64,000 nt of DNA from Actinomycetes bacterium. Lineage in GTDB: Bacteria; Actinomycetota; Thermoleophilia; Gaiellales; Gaiellaceae. Positions 38,441 through 48,772 of the stretch are shown piece by piece. The notes under the pieces were generated by a model that searched no databases, was not told where the DNA came from, and was given only the letters and a program-made list of their open reading frames with translations. The position numbers and the translations under genes were made by a program. How positions within the stretch are numbered: position 1 is the first letter of the stretch; each line of letters begins with the position of its first letter. Where the stretch lies: contig JANYJX010000049.1 in the NCBI GenBank assembly GCA_025358355.1, positions 1 through 64,000 on the forward strand, given 5' to 3'.

Positions 38441-39354
38441 CAGACGGCCTCGAACGCGCCCAGGCGGCGCGCGATCGCGAGGTAGACACCCATCACGCCG
38501 ATCGGCACGACCGCGAAAGCCGCCGCGAACGCGAGGTTCGTCGAGCTGTTCTCGTAGACGATGTTCCCGATCAGCAGCGAGCCCGGGCCACCGACGAGCA
38601 ACGGCGTGATGTAGTCGCCGAGCGTCAGCGAGAAGGTGAAGATCGAGCCGGCGACGATCGCCGGGAACACCAGAGGCAGCAGCACGCTACGGAACGTCCG
38701 CGGCCCTCGCGCGCCGAGATCAGCAGATGCCTCGAAGAAGTTCCCCGGCACGCGCTCGATCGCGGTGTAGATCGGCAGGATCATGAACGGCAGCCACACG
38801 TAGCTGAACACGATCCACATCGCCCAGTTCGTATAGGCGAGATGCGTGTCGGGCAGGCCGAGCCCGTTGAGCAGCCAGTTCAGCGGCCCGGTCTTCGAGA
38901 GGATCGTCGTCCACGAGTAGATGCGCACGAGGTAGCTCGACCACAGCGGCAGGAGGATCAGGACGAACAGCAGTGAGCGCATCCGGCGGGTGGCGAGCCG
39001 TGCCATGTAGTACGCGATCGGGAACGCGAGGACGGCATCGGTCACCGTCACGGCCGCCGCGATCAGGACGGTGCGAATCGCGATCCGCAGGTAGGTCGGG
39101 TCGCTGAGGCTGAAGATCGCGCGGAACTGCGTCAGCGACCACGAGTGGATGACCTTCGCGGTGAACGCGTCGGAGCTCCAGAACGCCGACGCGAGCAGCG
39201 CGCCGAGCGACGTCACGTACACGAGCCCGAACGCAGCGACCGGAGGCAGCAGCAGCGCGAGCAGCTTCAGCCACGGCCGCCGCCAAAACGCGGCCGACAG
39301 GCGAAGGCGGGCCCCCCGCAGGGAGCCCGCCGACGTTCTCGCCTCTACGTCCAA
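38440..39354 (-). CDS. potB: Spermidine/putrescine ABC transporter permease (PotB-like)
   Basis: EASADLGARGPRTFRSVLLPLVFPAIVAGSIFTFSLTLGDYITPLLVGG. Confidence 0.92.
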   Translation of the reverse strand: MDVEARTSAGSLRGARLRLSAAFWRRPWLKLLALLLPPVAAFGLVYVTSLGALLASAFWSSDAFTAKVIHSWSLTQFRAIFSLSDPTYLRIAIRTVLIAAAVTVTDAVLAFPIAYYMARLATRRMRSLLFVLILLPLWSSYLVRIYSWTTILSKTGPLNWLLNGLGLPDTHLAYTNWAMWIVFSYVWLPFMILPIYTAIERVPGNFFEASADLGARGPRTFRSVLLPLVFPAIVAGSIFTFSLTLGDYITPLLVGGPGSLLIGNIVYENSSTNLAFAAAFAVVPIGVMGVYLAIARRLGAFEAV

Positions 39355-39357
39355 CCG

Positions 39358-40536
39358 CTAGCCGGTGATTCCGGCCCAGGCGTTGTTCCACGCCTGGATA
39401 TCCATGCAGTCCTTGCGACCGCCAAAGCCGCAGTCCGCAACCGGCGACTTCCAGAAGCGAATCGACTTCGAGTACGACGCAGGAGCGTCCAGGTGGTACT
39501 GGGAGCACAGCCCCTTCGAGATCTTGTTCATGAACGGGCAGGCCTTCGGGTTGGCCGGTGTCTCACCGAACACGTACGCCTGCTGCGCCTGCACCCGCGG
39601 CGTGCTCACGTACGCCATCCACATGTAGGCGCAGTTCGGGTGCGCGGCCTTCTTACCGAGCATCCAGGTGTCGGCCCAGCCGGTGACGCCTTCCTTGGGA
39701 ATGATCTCCTTGACGGGGACGGGCACCTTCGCCCCTTGGAGCGCAAGCGTCTGGTACGGCCACGTTGCGCCGATCGTCGCATCGCCCGACGCGAAGTCCT
39801 TGATCTCGTCGGCGGGGTAGACCCAGTAGCGCTTGAGCAGGCCCTTCTGCTTCTTGAGAAGCGCGACGACCACGGCGAATTGCGGCTTCGTCAGCTCGTA
39901 CGGATCCTTGATCCCGAGCGCCGGCTGCGACTTCTGCAGGTACAGCGCCGCGTCCGCGATCTGGATCGGGTTGTTCGGCACCGTGATCTGGCCCTTGTAC
40001 TTCGCGCTGTAGATGGCGGCCCAACTCGTCGGTGCCGGCTTGATCTTCTTCGTGTTGTAGAGCAGCGTGTTCGGGCCCCACTGGACCGAGATGCCGTAGT
40101 GCACGCCCTTCACCGTGTTGTGCGGCGGCGCCTTGAACGCGGGCAGGAAGTCCTTCCAGCTCGGGACAAGGTTGACGTTGACCGGCGCGACATCACCGGC
40201 GTAGATCAGCCTGAGGCTCGCGTCGCCGGAAGCTGAAACGAGGTCGTACTGACCGCCGCCACCGCCACCGCCACCATGCATCAGATTGAACATCTCGTTC
40301 GACGAGCCCGCGTCCTTGCGCGTGATCTTGCAGCCCGTCGTCTTCTCGAACTTGGCTGCAAAGCTCTTGTCGGAGTACGCGGCCCACTCGACGAGGCTCA
40401 GCGCCCCCTCACCTTTGCCGATCGACGTTGGCAGCCCCGAGCTCTTCGAGACGCCTACTGCCGGTACGACCAGGGCTCCTACAAGAGCGACGAGCGCCAA
40501 GAGAACCAGGTGCCGGCCGCGAATGCGCTTTCTCAC
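39358..40536 (-). CDS. potD: Spermidine/putrescine ABC transporter substrate-binding protein (PotD-like)
   Basis: Signal peptide, [24 protein letters not shown]; operon with potABC-like genes. Confidence 0.9.
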   Translation of the reverse strand: MRKRIRGRHLVLLALVALVGALVVPAVGVSKSSGLPTSIGKGEGALSLVEWAAYSDKSFAAKFEKTTGCKITRKDAGSSNEMFNLMHGGGGGGGGQYDLVSASGDASLRLIYAGDVAPVNVNLVPSWKDFLPAFKAPPHNTVKGVHYGISVQWGPNTLLYNTKKIKPAPTSWAAIYSAKYKGQITVPNNPIQIADAALYLQKSQPALGIKDPYELTKPQFAVVVALLKKQKGLLKRYWVYPADEIKDFASGDATIGATWPYQTLALQGAKVPVPVKEIIPKEGVTGWADTWMLGKKAAHPNCAYMWMAYVSTPRVQAQQAYVFGETPANPKACPFMNKISKGLCSQYHLDAPASYSKSIRFWKSPVADCGFGGRKDCMDIQAWNNAWAGITG

Positions 40537-41537
40537 GTTCCCTCCTTGATTGCGAACTCTGCGACCCGGCTCCAGGCGAGCCGGACACGCCTTCCCTCCA
40601 TCTCGTGCACGTCACTCGACGACGTCTCGAGGTTCTGCTGCACCACCGCGAGCTCACCGCCCGCGTCGAGGACGCAAACGTACCGCGTGATCGCGCCGAG
40701 GTATACGGCAGCGCGGATCACCGCGGGCTCGCCGTCGGTCGCCTCGACCGGCAGCAGCCTGATCTTCTCGGGCCGGATCGTGACGCGTCGCCCGTCGCGG
40801 TCGATCACGTTCGATGTGCCGACGAAGCCGGCGACGAACTCGGTGCTCGGATGCTCGTAGACCTCGGCCGGCGTGCCGACCTGCTCGATCTTCCCTTTGT
40901 TGAAGACGGCGATCCGGTTGCTCATCGTTAGCGCCTCGTCCTGATCGTGCGTGACGTAGATGAACGTCATGCCAAGCTCCTGCTGGATCCGCTTGAGCTC
41001 GATCTGAAGCTCCTGGCGCAGCTTCAGGTCGAGCGCGCCGAGCGGCTCGTCGAGGAGAAGCGCTTGCGGCCGATTGATGATCGCGCGGGCGAGCGCAACG
41101 CGTTGGCGCTGACCGCCGGAGAGCTGACTCGGCTTCCTATCGCCGTGCGTGTCGAGTTGCACCATCGAGAGCACCTCGACGGCACGCCGCCGGCGCTCGT
41201 CGCGCGAGTACTTCCCCCCAACGCGCAGCCCGTACTCCACGTTCTCGCGAACAGTCATGTGGGGGAAGAGCGCGTAGTCCTGAAAGACCGTGTTGACGTC
41301 GCGCTCGTACGGCGGCAGGCTCGAGACATCCTTCCCCTGCAGCTGGATAGTGCCGCCGTCCGGCCGCTCGAACCCGGCGATCAGGCGCAACGTCGTCGTC
41401 TTGCCCGAGCCTGACGGGCCGAGCAACGTGAAGAACTCACCACGCGCGATCTCGAGGTCGACACCATCGACCGCCCACACCTCCCCGTAGCTCTTGCGCA
41501 GCCCCGAGACGCTGACGTCGGGCGCGTCGTCAGGCAC
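40533..41537 (-). CDS. potA: Spermidine/putrescine ABC transporter ATP-binding protein (PotA-like)
   Basis: [44 protein letters not shown]-like C-terminus. Confidence 0.94.
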   Translation of the reverse strand: MPDDAPDVSVSGLRKSYGEVWAVDGVDLEIARGEFFTLLGPSGSGKTTTLRLIAGFERPDGGTIQLQGKDVSSLPPYERDVNTVFQDYALFPHMTVRENVEYGLRVGGKYSRDERRRRAVEVLSMVQLDTHGDRKPSQLSGGQRQRVALARAIINRPQALLLDEPLGALDLKLRQELQIELKRIQQELGMTFIYVTHDQDEALTMSNRIAVFNKGKIEQVGTPAEVYEHPSTEFVAGFVGTSNVIDRDGRRVTIRPEKIRLLPVEATDGEPAVIRAAVYLGAITRYVCVLDAGGELAVVQQNLETSSSDVHEMEGRRVRLAWSRVAEFAIKEGT

Positions 41538-42807
41538 TGCTGGCGAGCGCCTTCTCGAGAATCGCCATGCCTTCGTCGAGGTCGGTGTCGGCGATCGTCA
41601 GTGGCGGTAGCAAGCGGATCACGTTCCCGTAGATGCCGCACGCGAGCAACAGCAGGCCGTTGTCGAACGCGGCCGAGACGACTGCTGCGGCGCGTTCGGG
41701 CGTGCGATCGGCGAACTCGAACGCGAGCATCGGGCCGATTCCGCGGACTTCGCCGATCGAGGCGTGGTGCGCGGCGATGGCGTCGAGCCGCGGGCGCAAC
41801 GTCTCGCCGAGCGCGGTCGCCGCCGCGAGAAATTCTGGCTGCGCAACCGCGTCGAGCACGGCCAGCGCCGCCGCGCACGAGAGCGGATTCCCGCCAAACG
41901 TCCCGCCGAGACCTCCCGGCGGAACCGCGTCCATCACCTCAGCGCGCCCCGTCACGCCAGCGAGCGGCAACCCACCGCCGAGCGATTTGCCGGAGACGAG
42001 CAGATCGGGCTGGACACCGTCGTAGTGCTCGATAGCCCACACCTTGCCCGTGCGGCCGACGCCGGACTGCACCTCGTCGTCGACGGAGAGAATCCCGTGC
42101 TTCGCGCACAGCTCGTGCAGGCGCGCCGGGAAGTCGGGCGGCATGACGACGAAGCCGCCCTCGCCCTGCACAGGCTCGAGCACCACGCACGCGACCGACT
42201 CGGGATCGACGTCTCCCTTGAACAGATGCTCCAGCGCAGCGATCGCCTGGGTCGACGAGATGCCGCGATATGGATACGGCGCCGGTGTTCGGTAGACCTC
42301 GGGCGCGAACGGGCCGAAGCCGGCTTTGTACGGCTTCACCTTGCTGGTCATCGTCATGGTCAGCAGCGTCCGGCCGTGGAAGGCGTTGTCGAAGACGACG
42401 ACCGCAGGGCGCCCGGTCGCGACACGCGCGATCTTGACCGCGTTCTCGATCCCTTCCGCGCCCGAGTTGACGAGTACCGAACGTTGGTCGGTCCCAGCGC
42501 ACGGCGAGAGCTCGGCCAGCCGCCGGCACACCTCGACGTACGACTCGTACGTCCCGACCATGAAGCACTGGTGCAGGAAGCGATCGGCCTGCTCGTGAAT
42601 CGCCGCGACGACCGGCGCGAAACCGTGGCCCGTGTTCTGGCAGCCGATGCCGCCGGCGAAGTCGATGAAGCTCCGACCCTCGACGTCGGTGACGCGCGCG
42701 CCTTGGGCCTGCGCGACGACGAGCTTCGGGGTCGAGACACCGCGCGCGACAAAGCGGCCGCGGTCCGCGGTGACCCGCTCCGTGGCGGACTGCTGGGTCA
42801 CGGACAC
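41530..42807 (-). CDS. gabT: 4-aminobutyrate aminotransferase-like class III aminotransferase
   Basis: [60 protein letters not shown] start at 42807 chosen over the 782-aa extension. Confidence 0.92.
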   Translation of the reverse strand: MSVTQQSATERVTADRGRFVARGVSTPKLVVAQAQGARVTDVEGRSFIDFAGGIGCQNTGHGFAPVVAAIHEQADRFLHQCFMVGTYESYVEVCRRLAELSPCAGTDQRSVLVNSGAEGIENAVKIARVATGRPAVVVFDNAFHGRTLLTMTMTSKVKPYKAGFGPFAPEVYRTPAPYPYRGISSTQAIAALEHLFKGDVDPESVACVVLEPVQGEGGFVVMPPDFPARLHELCAKHGILSVDDEVQSGVGRTGKVWAIEHYDGVQPDLLVSGKSLGGGLPLAGVTGRAEVMDAVPPGGLGGTFGGNPLSCAAALAVLDAVAQPEFLAAATALGETLRPRLDAIAAHHASIGEVRGIGPMLAFEFADRTPERAAAVVSAAFDNGLLLLACGIYGNVIRLLPPLTIADTDLDEGMAILEKALASSA

Positions 42808-42948
42808 GCGGTGATCTTCCGTCTTGCGGGCCTGTGGGTCAATGGACCCGGCGGCAAGGCACTTCCCAGGAACTTGGCCAGTGTGTACAAACCCTGGCAT
42901 GCGAACTCGCGAAATCGCCCGATCCCTGGACGAGGAGTCCAACCCCGG

Positions 42949-44397
42949 ATGCTGACCGTCCGCGACATCCTCGAGCTGCCGAGCCTCGGTCTGACGCTGG
43001 CCGCCGGCGCCGACTCGCTCGACCGCGAGGTGACCTGGATCCACGTCTCGGAGCTCTCCGACCCGACGCCGTGGCTCGAAGGCGGCGAGCTGCTCGTGAC
43101 GACCGGCATCGGGATCGGCGAATCGGCGGCGGGGCGGCGTGCGTATCTCCGGCGGCTCGCGGAGCACGGGCTTGCCGGCCTCGCGTTCGGTATCGGCTTC
43201 GGCCACGACTCGGTGCCGCGACAGCTCGTCGACGAAGCGGCGCGGCTCGGCTTCCCAATCCTCGTCGTCCCGTACGAGCTGCCGTTCATCGCGATCACGA
43301 AAGCCGGAGCTACGTCGCTGGCGAATGAGCGACTCGGCCGGCTGGAGCACGCGCTCGTCGTCCATGAGCAGCTCTCCGCAACGGTGCTCGAAGGCCGCGG
43401 CGTGCAGGCCCTTCTCGCCGTGTTGTGCGAGCACGTCGGCTGCAGTGCACGGCTCGTCGACGAGAGCGGTTGCGTGCTTGGCGAACGTCATGGCACGCGG
43501 CGGCTCGACTTCGACGACGACGCGCTCGAGCTGCCGGTGGTCGTCGGTGGCGAGACCGCTCGGCTGACCATCGCATCCGACGCAGCGCTGACCGAAGAGG
43601 ACAGCCTCGTCCTGCACCATGCGCGAACGGCTCTCGCTTTCGAGCTCTCGCGGCGGCGCGCTGTGTCGTCGGCCGAGCTCCGGCTTGCCGGCGACCTGAT
43701 TGACGACCTGCTCAACGACCGGCTCGATGAGCGCGAGATCACGCGCCGGCTCGTCGCGTTCGGCCTCGACCCGGACCGGACCTACGCGGGCCTGCTGATC
43801 GCCGGCGCGGAGGGCGAGCCGGCCGAGACGACTCGCGTGGCAGCGGCGCGCGAGATCGAGTCGCGCGGCGAGGTGCACCTCTCGGCCGCAAGGCGGGAGC
43901 GGGCAGCGTTCCTGGTCGTGGCTGACGACGAAGCCGCGGCGCGCGAGTTGGCCGAGGCAATCGTCGAGCGGCTCGGCGACGCGCGAGCCGGAGTCGGCAG
44001 GCCGGCCGCTGGGCGCGGTCTCGGCAAGAGTCTGCTCGAAGCACGGGCCGCGCTCAACGGCGGCGCCGGGCCGGTTGCGACGTATCGCGACCTCGGCTCG
44101 CTCGAGCTTCTGCTCGGCCTTCCCGGCGCGGCGCTCGAAGCGTTCGTCGATCGAGTGCTCGGCGCCGCTGCCGGTCGCGAACGCCTTGTCGAGTCACTGA
44201 CTGCCCTGCTCGATTCGGGCTGCCGCTGGAGCGAAGCAGCCGCGACCCTCGGCATCCACCGTCATACGCTGCGCTACCGCATGGAGCAGCTCCGCAAGCA
44301 GACCGGCCGGCACCCCGACGACCCCGCGCAGCGGATGGAGCTGTGGCTCGCGATCCGCGCACGCGAAGCGCTCGAAGCTCACGACACCGCGAGGTAG
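42949..44397 (+). CDS. PucR family transcriptional regulator
   Basis: N-terminal PucR domain MLTVRDILELPSLGLTLAAGADSLDREVTWIHVSEL; C-terminal HTH LGIHRHTLRYRMEQL. Confidence 0.93.
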   Translation: MLTVRDILELPSLGLTLAAGADSLDREVTWIHVSELSDPTPWLEGGELLVTTGIGIGESAAGRRAYLRRLAEHGLAGLAFGIGFGHDSVPRQLVDEAARLGFPILVVPYELPFIAITKAGATSLANERLGRLEHALVVHEQLSATVLEGRGVQALLAVLCEHVGCSARLVDESGCVLGERHGTRRLDFDDDALELPVVVGGETARLTIASDAALTEEDSLVLHHARTALAFELSRRRAVSSAELRLAGDLIDDLLNDRLDEREITRRLVAFGLDPDRTYAGLLIAGAEGEPAETTRVAAAREIESRGEVHLSAARRERAAFLVVADDEAAARELAEAIVERLGDARAGVGRPAAGRGLGKSLLEARAALNGGAGPVATYRDLGSLELLLGLPGAALEAFVDRVLGAAAGRERLVESLTALLDSGCRWSEAAATLGIHRHTLRYRMEQLRKQTGRHPDDPAQRMELWLAIRAREALEAHDTAR

Positions 44398-44434
44398 AGC
44401 GAACCGCCTTGAGGCTGCGCCATAGGATCCGCCC

Positions 44435-45347
44435 GTGACGACGATCGAGACAATCCCCGCGATGGTTCGAGGTGCTCGACGGCCGGTTCGACACCTGCCA
44501 CGGCGACCAACGGATCGAGCGCCTCTAGTCCGGCTGCCGCTGGGCCGAGGTGCCGGTGTACGTCGCGTCTGACCGCTACCTCGTCTAGAGCGACATCCCG
44601 AACGACCGCATGCTGCGTTGGGACGAGACGACCGGCGCGGTGGGTGTGTTCCGCCAGCCGGCTGGCTACGCGAATGGCGGCACGCCCACCGCGCAGGGCC
44701 GGCTGATCTCGTGCGAGCACGGGAACCAGCGCGTCTCGCGAACGGAGCACGACGGCTCGATCACGACGATCGCCGACCGCGTCCACGGGAAACGGCTGAA
44801 CAGCCCAAACGACGCCGTCGTCCATTCCGACGGCTCGATCTGGTTCACCGACCTGTGCCTCGGAATCGACAGCGACTACGAAGGGCACCGGGGCGGAGAG
44901 CGAGACGGTCTCGTGCAACGTGTACCGAGTCGACGCGACAACCGGCGACTGCCGGATCGTCGCCGATGAGTTCGATCGACCGAACGGGCTCGCCTTCTCG
45001 CTCGACGAGAGCGAGCCGTACATCGCCGACACGCGCGCGAACCACATCCGCGTCTTCGGCGTGGCCGACGGCGCCCTCACGGCAGGGCGCATCATCGCCA
45101 GCGGTTCCGTCGGCGGTTTCGACGGCGTTCGGTTCGACACGCAGGGACGCGTGTGGGTCGCCGCCGGCGACGGCGTTCACTGCTTCGATCCCGACGGGAC
45201 GCTGATCGGCAAGCCGCACATTCCTGAGGCGACGTCGAACCTCGTGTTCGGCGGCCCGAAGCGGAACCGGCTGTTCGTGACCGCGACGACGTCGGCTACT
45301 CGCTGTTCACCACGGTGAATGGAGCCCGCGCGCCCTGGCAGCTCTAG
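44435..45347 (+). pseudogene. SMP-30/gluconolactonase/LRE family pseudogene
   Basis: RL*SGCRWAEVPVYVASDRYLV*SDIPNDRMLRWDE with two in-frame TAG, then frameshifts near 44885-44905 and 45285-45310; homology continues across frames to GARAPWQL*. Confidence 0.88.
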
Positions 45348-45387
45348 GAGCCGTGGGCCGTTCTCGCGTCTACGATTGGGGCGGCCC

Positions 45388-45460
45388 GCCGGAGTAGCTC
45401 AGCTGGTAGAGCACCGCTCTTGTAAAGCGGGGGTCAGGGGTTCGAGTCCCCTCTCCGGCT
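45388..45460 (+). tRNA. tRNA-Thr (anticodon TGT)
   Basis: GCCGGAG acceptor pairs CTCCGGC; D-arm GCTC/GAGC; anticodon loop CTTGTAA; T-arm AGGGG/CCCCT; CCA not encoded. Confidence 0.96.
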
Positions 45461-45473
45461 TCTCGCGTCTCGG

Positions 45474-46139
45474 CTACGCCGGGACGGCGCGCGTCGCCTG
45501 ATGCGCGAGGATCTTGCGCTTCACCCGCTGCAACGCGTTGTCGATCGTCTTCGTGTCGCAGCCAAGCTCCTCGGCCATCTCTTCATACGAAAGCCCGTCG
45601 AGGTAGCGGCGCAGAGCATCCGACTCAAGCGACGAGAGGCCGCTGCCGAGGCAGAACACCAGGCTCTGCAGTTCTTCGGTTGAGATCACGCAGCTTGCGG
45701 GATCGTCGATGCCGGGGCCAGGGAGCGCGTCGCCGAGCGTGCACTCGCCGTCGCCGTCGTAGCCGGCCGGGCTGTGCGCGAACGAGACGTACGTATTGAG
45801 CGGCGAGTGCTTGAAGCGCGTGGCGGTCTTGATCGCCGTGATGATCTGCCGTGTGACGCACAGCTCTGCGAAGCTGCGGAACGACGTCTCCTTGTCGGTG
45901 CGGTAGTCGCGGATCGCCTTGTACAGCCCGATCAGACCTTCCTGAATCAGGTCGTCAGAGTCGCCGCCGGCGAGGAAGTACGAGCTCGCCTTCAGCCGAA
46001 CGAACCCGTGATAGCGGCGCAGAAGCTGATCGAGGGCGGTCTGATTGCCATTCCGCGCCTTCAAGACGAGCTGTAGATCCTCAAGCTCTCGTTGAACCCT
46101 CAGTGCGGTTTTCGGTGCGGTGGCTGTACGAGCAGACAT
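45474..46139 (-). CDS. sigH: RNA polymerase sigma factor, SigH-like
   Basis: DLIQEGLIGLYKAIRDY, FRSFAELCVTRQIITAIKTATRFKHSPLN, C-terminal LSYEEMAEELGCDTKTIDNALQRVKRKI. Confidence 0.92.
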   Translation of the reverse strand: MSARTATAPKTALRVQRELEDLQLVLKARNGNQTALDQLLRRYHGFVRLKASSYFLAGGDSDDLIQEGLIGLYKAIRDYRTDKETSFRSFAELCVTRQIITAIKTATRFKHSPLNTYVSFAHSPAGYDGDGECTLGDALPGPGIDDPASCVISTEELQSLVFCLGSGLSSLESDALRRYLDGLSYEEMAEELGCDTKTIDNALQRVKRKILAHQATRAVPA

Positions 46140-46277
46140 TGTTCCCCCCGGTCATTCCTGGTGTTCCCTGGGACGGCCAGTGTGGTCGACCGCCGAAGTC
46201 TCACCCTGAAGTTGAGGGAGAACCTAGCAGCATTGTTCGAGCGATACAACCCCATTGCAAGAATTGCAGATTGCTAA

Positions 46278-46289
46278 GAACATACGTTC
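46278..46289. promoter_or_regulatory. Candidate LexA/SOS box GAAC-ATAC-GTTC
   Basis: Perfect GAAC/GTTC dyad matching the Gram-positive DinR consensus core; 138 bp upstream of sigH. Confidence 0.4.
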
Positions 46290-46307
46290 GATTGACTGTT
46301 TGTTCTG

Positions 46308-46341
46308 GACATGGCCAGGGTCTGACCCCAGACATGGCCAG
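46308..46341. repeat. 11-bp direct repeat GACATGGCCAG flanking GGGTC-T-GACCC palindrome
   Basis: Copies at 46308-46318 and 46331-46341, just after the yacP stop. Confidence 0.65.
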
Positions 46342-46350
46342 CGCGGGCGC

Positions 46351-46782
46351 CTACTGTCCGCGGCGGAGGCGCTCTAACTCGGCGAGCGTCTTCGCGTCGA
46401 GCCGCTCGCGCACTGGGCTCGGGCGGCGTTCGTTGTGGCCTTCGGCCTCGAGATCGGCAAGGAATGCAGCCGACGTTGCCTTGCGCACTTCCTGACCGGA
46501 CGTGCCCCGAATGGCCGCGTCCGACGAGACCAGGCACACCACTTCGCGACCGCGGTGCTCGGCCGCGAGTCGCTCGATGAGTGTGTCGGCATGGCTCGCG
46601 TACCGAACGGCGAGCGGACCAACATCTCGCTCCTCGCCACCACCGTCGAACACGACCACGCCACGAGCGCCACGCGCAGCGACGAAGCTCGCCAGGTGAT
46701 CGACGAGCGCGCGCGGATCCTCGTAGCCGCCTGCGTGGAAGAGGTTGTAGCCGTCGAAGAGGTAGAGCGTCGGCTCGGCCAT
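46351..46782 (-). CDS. yacP: NYN domain (YacP-like) putative RNase
   Basis: LYLFDGYNLFHAGGYEDPRALVDHLASFVA, VVVFDGGG, YASHADTLIERLAAEH, LVSSDAAIRGTSGQEV; start trimmed to ATG 46782. Confidence 0.88.
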   Translation of the reverse strand: MAEPTLYLFDGYNLFHAGGYEDPRALVDHLASFVAARGARGVVVFDGGGEERDVGPLAVRYASHADTLIERLAAEHRGREVVCLVSSDAAIRGTSGQEVRKATSAAFLADLEAEGHNERRPSPVRERLDAKTLAELERLRRGQ

Positions 46783-47486
46783 CACACGGCCCGCTGTCGC
46801 CGCGCTTCGTAGAGCAAGACGGCCGCGGCCACCGACACGTTCAGCGATTCGATCCCAGCCGCGAGCGGAATCGACACGGCGCCGTCGCATGTCGTCTTCA
46901 CAAGCGGTCGCACGCCTTTCCCTTCCGCGCCGAAGACGAGCGCGACGCCACCGGCGAGATCGGCGTCCCACATCGGAGTCCCGCCTTCTGCGACTGCCGC
47001 GTACGCCCACAGGTCGCCGCCCTTGATCTCGGCGAGATAGCGAGCGAGGTTCGGAACAACGGCGATCGGCACGTGCTCGACCGCCCCCGCCGACGAGCGG
47101 CAGACCGCCGCGGTGACGCGCGCCGACCCGTGCGCCGGCACAACCACGCCCGTCGCACCCGCACCCGCCGCACCACGAACGACCGCGCCGAGGTTTCGCG
47201 GGTCTGTCACCTGGTCGAGGCACGCGAGCAGCGGCCGCTCGCCGGCGGCAAGCTCCCACGCGTCGGCGTATGGGTACGGCGCAGCCCACGCGACGACTCC
47301 CTGATGGTCGGGCGATCCGGCCGCCTCGGTCAACTCGCGCTCCTTGTGTACCTGGACGCGCGGCCCCTCGACGAGCCACTCGAGCGAATCCGCAGCGCGG
47401 TCGCCAGCCCACAGCTCGAGGACCTCGCGCCGCCCGCGCAACGCCTCGCGGACCGCGTTGCGCCCGTAGATCAGCTCGCGAGTCAC
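46782..47486 (-). CDS. rlmB: 23S rRNA 2'-O-ribose methyltransferase (RlmB/TrmH family)
   Basis: LIYGRNAVREAL, LDQVTDPRNLGAVVRGAAGAGATGVVVP, VFGAEGKGVRPLV, IPLAAGIESLNVSVAAAVLLYE. Confidence 0.93.
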   Translation of the reverse strand: MTRELIYGRNAVREALRGRREVLELWAGDRAADSLEWLVEGPRVQVHKERELTEAAGSPDHQGVVAWAAPYPYADAWELAAGERPLLACLDQVTDPRNLGAVVRGAAGAGATGVVVPAHGSARVTAAVCRSSAGAVEHVPIAVVPNLARYLAEIKGGDLWAYAAVAEGGTPMWDADLAGGVALVFGAEGKGVRPLVKTTCDGAVSIPLAAGIESLNVSVAAAVLLYEARRQRAV

Positions 47487-48772
47487 GTGCGCGGAAGAAT
47501 CTGGTGCTGAGCGCCAGGAATGTCCCTGACCTCCCACCCGGCGGCCTCGATCTCGGTTCGCAGCCTGTCAGCCTCAGCGAAGTCGTGTTGAGCACGGGCA
47601 GCAAGCCTCCTGTCTGCCAGTTCAACAATCTCGTGGGGAGCTGGCTTCTCGCTAGTCAGCGAGCCGAGTCCAAAGATGTCGAGTCCCTTGGTCACAAGGG
47701 AGATGTGCCCACGGGATCTCCACTCGTGCAGCACCGCAAGAACAGCCGGGGTGTTGAAGTCATCGTCCAACGCTTCTTCAACGCGGCTCCACTCATTGAG
47801 TGGCGTTCCGCCAGCCTTGATCGAGACCGACAGGTTCCGGAACGAATCCGCCTGGGCCTTCGCAGCGGCCATCGTCTCCGGCGAGAAGTCGATCGGTTTG
47901 CGCCAGTGCGCGGTCAGGAAGAACAGCAGCGCTGTCTCCGCCCCCCACTCCGCGATCACATCTTGGATCGAGGCGACGTTCCCGACGGACTTGGACATCT
48001 TCTCGCCGGTGAAGCGGAGCAACCCGTTGTGCATCCACACCTTCGCGTACGGGTGCCCGGCCGCCAGCGACTGCGCGCGCTCGTTCTCGTGGTGCGGGAA
48101 GACGAGATCCATGCCACCGCCGTGGATCCAGAACTCGGGCCCGAGGTGCTTCGCGGCCATCGCCGAGCACTCGATGTGCCAGCCCGGCCGACCGAGCCCC
48201 CACGGCGACTCCCACGACGTGTCCTCGCCCGGCTTGTTCGCCTTCCACAACGCGAAGTCGCGTGAGTCCTCCTTGCGCGGGTTCGGCTCCTGCTCCTCGA
48301 CCTGATCCGGCCGCTGGCCGGAGAGCTTCCCGTAACTGTGAAACGACGTGACCCGGTAGTACACGTCGCCTTCGGACTCGTACGCGTGTCCGGAAGCGAC
48401 AAGCTGCTCGATCAGCCCGACGATCTCTGGGATCGTCTCGGTCGCGAGCGGCAGCACATCGGGCCGGCCGAGCCCGAACGCGTCCGTGTCGTCGAGATAC
48501 CACTGCGTCGCGTCGCGCGCGCGCTCGGCCGAGTGACCAGGCGCCGCCTCGTAGATCTTGTCGTTCACGTCGGTGATGTTGTGGACATACGTCACGTCGT
48601 AGCCGCGGTAGCGCAGCCAGTTCGCGAGCCACGAGAACACGACGTACGGCCGCGCGTTACCGATATGCGCACGTTGGTACACGGTAGGGCCGCAGACGTA
48701 CATCCCGATCGGGCCGTCCTTCGGCGGCGGCAGCTCGACGAGCTCGCCGGTCAGCGTGTCAGTGAGCCGCAC
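47483..48772 (-). CDS. cysS: Cysteinyl-tRNA synthetase
   Basis: MYVCGPTVYQRAHIGNARPYVVF, GWHIECSAM, GEKMSKSVGN; GTG start at 48772. Confidence 0.96.
   Translation of the reverse strand: MRLTDTLTGELVELPPPKDGPIGMYVCGPTVYQRAHIGNARPYVVFSWLANWLRYRGYDVTYVHNITDVNDKIYEAAPGHSAERARDATQWYLDDTDAFGLGRPDVLPLATETIPEIVGLIEQLVASGHAYESEGDVYYRVTSFHSYGKLSGQRPDQVEEQEPNPRKEDSRDFALWKANKPGEDTSWESPWGLGRPGWHIECSAMAAKHLGPEFWIHGGGMDLVFPHHENERAQSLAAGHPYAKVWMHNGLLRFTGEKMSKSVGNVASIQDVIAEWGAETALLFFLTAHWRKPIDFSPETMAAAKAQADSFRNLSVSIKAGGTPLNEWSRVEEALDDDFNTPAVLAVLHEWRSRGHISLVTKGLDIFGLGSLTSEKPAPHEIVELADRRLAARAQHDFAEADRLRTEIEAAGWEVRDIPGAQHQILPRT

Noticed and set aside
41764-42948. N-terminal extension of the 877-aa PucR ORF
   Set aside because: It is antisense to gabT; the PucR domain begins exactly at MLTVRDILELPSLGLTL (42949).
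42808-43878. N-terminal extension of the 782-aa gabT ORF
   Set aside because: The extension runs antisense across the PucR gene and has no family resemblance; the GTG at 42807 gives a normal 426-aa transaminase.
45388-45460. Additional tRNAs next to tRNA-Thr
   Set aside because: Flanking sequence does not fold into a second cloverleaf; only one tRNA is supported.
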